Assembly (NCBI GenBank): GCA_026785925.1 | Contig: JAJAZE010000295.1 | Location: 1-36,651 of the forward strand | DNA from: Pyrinomonadaceae bacterium | GTDB taxonomy: Bacteria > Acidobacteriota > Blastocatellia > Pyrinomonadales > Pyrinomonadaceae | Reading direction: 5' to 3' | DNA: 36,651 nt | Part shown: in pieces, positions 34,317-36,651 of the stretch | Layout: the number at the start of each line of letters is the position of its first letter | Position numbering within the stretch: the stretch's first letter is position 1 | Made by a program: the position numbers and the translations under genes | The notes under the pieces: generated by a model | The model's database searches: none | Told to the model about the DNA's origin: nothing | What the model saw: only the letters and a program-made list of their open reading frames with translations

Positions 34317-35103
34317 ATGTTCAAATCTCGTCTTGTTTTTTATGTTGCAGGTTCGATGCTTTTGTCTTTCACGAGTATTTTCTCTCAGACTTCCGCCGCC
34401 TCGAAAGGTTTTGTCATCGGACAAATTACTGAACGCACGAGCGGTCAAGCGATTGCGGGCGCGAGCATTGCCGTGAAAAGCGGTGCTGAAACGATTAGCG
34501 ACGCGGACGGAAATTTTCGTTTGGAAATCGAATCGGGCGTTTATGATTTGGAAATCAGCGCGGATGGTTTTGCACCGATTATTAAAAATCAAATCGGCAT
34601 CACGGGCAATCGAAACACTTTGCTGAATGTTCGACTCGACGTAACCGTGACGGAATCAGTCGAAGTCAGAAGCGAGATTTTCGCCGAAAACTCCGAGCAA
34701 ACGGTCAGCAGCATCACGCTCAACCGCGAAGAAATTCGCCAAACGCCCGGCGGCGGCGGCGACCCTTTGCGCGTGATAAATTCACTTCCGGCGGTCAGCG
34801 CGGCTTCGGGCGAGTTCGCCGATTTAATCGTGCGCGGCGGCACGGCGGAAGAAAATCTCACTTTTATTGACAACATTCCCGTTCAGAATTTTACCTATTT
34901 TCACGGACAGATACGACGGAAATCGCGGCGGACGCGCTTCGATTCTCGCGCCTGATGTTTTCGAGACGGCGGAATTTTCGGCGGGCGGTTTCGGCGTTCG
35001 TTACGGCGATAAATTGTCATCGGCGTTAGATGTAAAACTGCGCGAAGCCAACCGGCGAAAAATTCAAGGTGTAATTTTCGCCGATTTTCGGTTTGCGAAT
35101 TAA
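34317..35103 (+). pseudogene. TonB-dependent receptor remnant (frameshifted and truncated)
   Basis: The first frame (34317 to about 34905) encodes a signal peptide, a carboxypeptidase-regulatory-like domain (GQITERTSGQAIAGASIAVKSG..DADGNFRLEI) and the start of a plug domain (SITLNREEIRQTPGGGGDPLRVINSLPAVS, then DLIVRGGTAEENLTFIDNIPV). Near 34905-34920 the coding signal moves to the +1 frame: DGNRGGRASILAPDVFETAEF, then GGFGVRYGDKLSSALDVKL. It stops at 35101-35103 without any beta-barrel, which would normally need several hundred more residues. The gene is therefore dead as a receptor. Confidence 0.85.
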
Positions 35104-35284
35104 ATTTTAACTAATTTTCGGGATTCGTTTAACTGTCGCCCGGATAATTCAATCCAAACTTGACGCGCCACACCTTCCAATTCAGCACCGATTTCAGCTT
35201 TTGCCCTTGATGCGGCGGAACTTTTACGATTCGGTGTGAACAAAATGGATTTATAAGTTTGGCAAAAGCAAATTTCACCGAATG

Positions 35285-35319
35285 AAAAAGCGGACGTTTA
35301 TACAACGTCCGCTTTTTTT
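35285..35319. terminator. Bidirectional terminator
   Basis: GCGGACGTT (35290-35298) and AACGTCCGC (35304-35312) pair over a TATAC loop, flanked by AAAAA and TTTTTTT. It serves the minus-strand rotamase gene that ends at 35349 and could also stop plus-strand transcription from the receptor remnant. Confidence 0.92.
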
Positions 35320-35348
35320 ATTTTGTTCAGCAGCTAATTCCCTTTCGA

Positions 35349-36651
35349 TTATTTTTTGGCAGGTGCGGGCGGCGGTTGCTGCGCGGGAATTTGCTGCTGC
35401 TGCATTTGCTGCTGAATCTGTTGTTGCAGTTGCTGCTGCATTTTTTGCTGCTGCGACTGCGGCGATTCGGTTTCGGGAGTCGCTTCGTCGAGTTTAGTCA
35501 GCGCGTCTTCGTAGATTTTGATGTCGCCTTTGGTTTCCATTTCCCGGCGGACGGAAGCCAGATAATCGGTGAAAATCTGCCCGCGTTTTTCCGAAACTTT
35601 TTGCTCGACCAGGTTATCGCGCTCTTTGGCGAAATCGTCCATTTTGGCTTCTTCGCGGCTGTTCACGCCGACGACATACCAGTTATCACCGATCTTGACC
35701 GGCGTTTTAGTGACTTCGCCCGTTTTCAGATTGAAAATCGCCGCCTCCAACGCTTCGCTGGTTGCCGCGCTCGGACCTTGACCGAGCGGCGAGCCTAAAA
35801 TAAAGGTTTTCGCGTCCTGCGCCTTCAAACCTTTGCTCGCGGCGGCGGCGGCGAGATTGCCCGCGCCGGTGGCGCCGGCGGCGATTTGTTTGGCGATTTC
35901 TTCGACCCGCGCTCCGGCTTGCTCGACCTTGACGGTTTCGGCAACCTGCGCTTTTACTTCATCAAACTCAGCATCGCGCGGATCGCGTTTTTCAACCAGC
36001 ATCGGAATCGCAAAACCGTTTTGAATCGGAGTTTTCTCGCCGACATCATTCAGATTGTCGAGCGGCGCGATACCTTCTTCAAACTGCGGCGAGTTGCCGA
36101 TATTTTCTACCGTGTCGCCCGGTTTGACAAAGCCGGTTTCGCGCACCATTTCCGCTTGATTCATATTCGCCTGCGCCGCGAATTCCTGCGCGGTTTTCGG
36201 CACGTCTTTGGTTTCCTTTAAACGATCAACAATTTTCTGCGCGAGTTCGGCGGCGGCTGAATAACCGCGCCGATTTCGCAGGGAAACTTCGATTTCCTTC
36301 CGCGCATCTTCAAAAGTTTTCGGTACGGCTTCACCGCGCCGCAGAATATAATAACGGTCTTGAAACTTAATCGGCTCGGTGACATCGCCCGGCTGCATCG
36401 CCAACAGGCGCTGATACGGATCGGTCGGATTCTGCTTGTTTTCTTTGACTAAACCGGCAAGCTTGCCGCCTTTGGATTTGCTCACCGCGTCTTCCGAATA
36501 ACCGCGCACGAGTTCGGCAAACGCTTCTTCGGACAGTTTGCCGCCGTCTTTTTTAGCCTGCGTGTAAATTTCGTTGGCTTTGGTTTGAATTTGCGATTCG
36601 AGTTCCGGCTTTGGAATTCGCAGCACGATTTGCTGTCCCTGAACGCCCGCC
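35349..36651 (-). CDS. Parvulin-type peptidyl-prolyl isomerase, C-terminal part (cut by window edge)
   Basis: The frame enters from the right edge (AGVQGQQIVLRIP); the GTG at 36626 is internal, not a start. The visible 434 residues include a rotamase domain near the cut (SEEAFAELVRGYSEDAVSKSKGGKLAGL, then LAMQPGDVTEPIKFQDRYYILRRGEAV). A second helical/beta segment follows with another partial rotamase-like unit (LAAAAASKGLKAQDAKTFILGSPLG, then KTGEVTKTPVKIGDNWYVVGV), resembling PpiD/SurA-type foldases. The tail is Gln-rich (QQQKMQQQLQQQIQQQMQQQQ) and ends PPPAPAKK, similar to the foldase at 6622. It probably acts in the envelope; its membrane anchor would lie beyond the window. Confidence 0.88.
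   Translation of the reverse strand, partial: AGVQGQQIVLRIPKPELESQIQTKANEIYTQAKKDGGKLSEEAFAELVRGYSEDAVSKSKGGKLAGLVKENKQNPTDPYQRLLAMQPGDVTEPIKFQDRYYILRRGEAVPKTFEDARKEIEVSLRNRRGYSAAAELAQKIVDRLKETKDVPKTAQEFAAQANMNQAEMVRETGFVKPGDTVENIGNSPQFEEGIAPLDNLNDVGEKTPIQNGFAIPMLVEKRDPRDAEFDEVKAQVAETVKVEQAGARVEEIAKQIAAGATGAGNLAAAAASKGLKAQDAKTFILGSPLGQGPSAATSEALEAAIFNLKTGEVTKTPVKIGDNWYVVGVNSREEAKMDDFAKERDNLVEQKVSEKRGQIFTDYLASVRREMETKGDIKIYEDALTKLDEATPETESPQSQQQKMQQQLQQQIQQQMQQQQIPAQQPPPAPAKK

Noticed and set aside
34317-34955. Intact small CarboxypepD_reg/plug protein
   Set aside because: The last residues of this frame (RRKSRRTRF) are out-of-frame translation, while the receptor pattern continues in the next frame, so it is a broken receptor rather than a complete short protein.

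Overview
The window reads like a chromosomal segment of an acidobacterium. It has an alternative complex III operon fused to a caa3-type oxidase operon, a B12-dependent ribonucleotide reductase, a methylmalonyl-CoA branch, an acidobacterial-style carboxypeptidase-regulatory/TonB receptor remnant, moderate GC and AT-rich gene junctions. A Blastocatellia-like lineage is my best guess; this is inference from gene content and was not tested by any search. Genes are cut at both edges: hslO on the left and a rotamase gene on the right. I saw no rRNA, tRNA, CRISPR array or complete transposase gene.

Layout. (1) 1-471: start of hslO (Hsp33), minus strand. (2) 617-3490: nrdJ with a near-perfect NrdR box, a strong promoter, two leader hairpins and a terminator. 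(3) 3650-6524: meaB and mce, the GTPase chaperone and epimerase of the methylmalonyl-CoA pathway, separated by about 1.5 kb that carries a small ORF, a secreted protein and a HicB/HicA-like toxin-antitoxin pair. A 19-bp direct repeat copying the start of mce brackets the toxin-antitoxin pair. (4) 6622-8067: membrane-anchored parvulin-type foldase. (5) 22366 down to 8148, minus strand: the respiratory operon actA-actB-actC-actD-actE-actF, a small membrane protein, sco, ctaC, ctaD, ctaE, ctaF. Together these would take electrons from quinol through alternative complex III and its c-hemes to a caa3 (A2-type) oxygen reductase. (6) 22727-26481: ROK-family protein, DedA membrane protein, GHMP kinase, secreted Gly-rich-linker protein. 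(7) 26548-30105: purine genes purQ, purS and purB, interspersed with a DUF4870-like membrane protein, a REP-like pair, a 129-bp palindrome and a start-less hicA with its hicB. (8) 30132-30541: a short element with 22-bp terminal inverted repeats holding one small membrane-protein ORF. (9) 30600-36651: AI-2E-family transporter, an orphan 254-aa protein, asd with a possible attenuator leader, a broken TonB-receptor gene, and the C-terminal part of a second rotamase.

The most unusual feature is a family of heptanucleotide tandem repeats. They are mostly arranged as two-armed hairpins at gene junctions, with a different 7-bp word at each site. At the actD/actE junction two such arrays lie inside the gene, and their translation forms the signal peptide and lipobox of the ActE cytochrome. 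At mce and sco the repeat supplies the last codons and the stop. Other points of interest are the toxin-antitoxin insertion at mce, the small inverted-repeat element upstream of purB, a ROK protein missing its usual ATP and zinc motifs, and a possible lysine-codon attenuator before asd.
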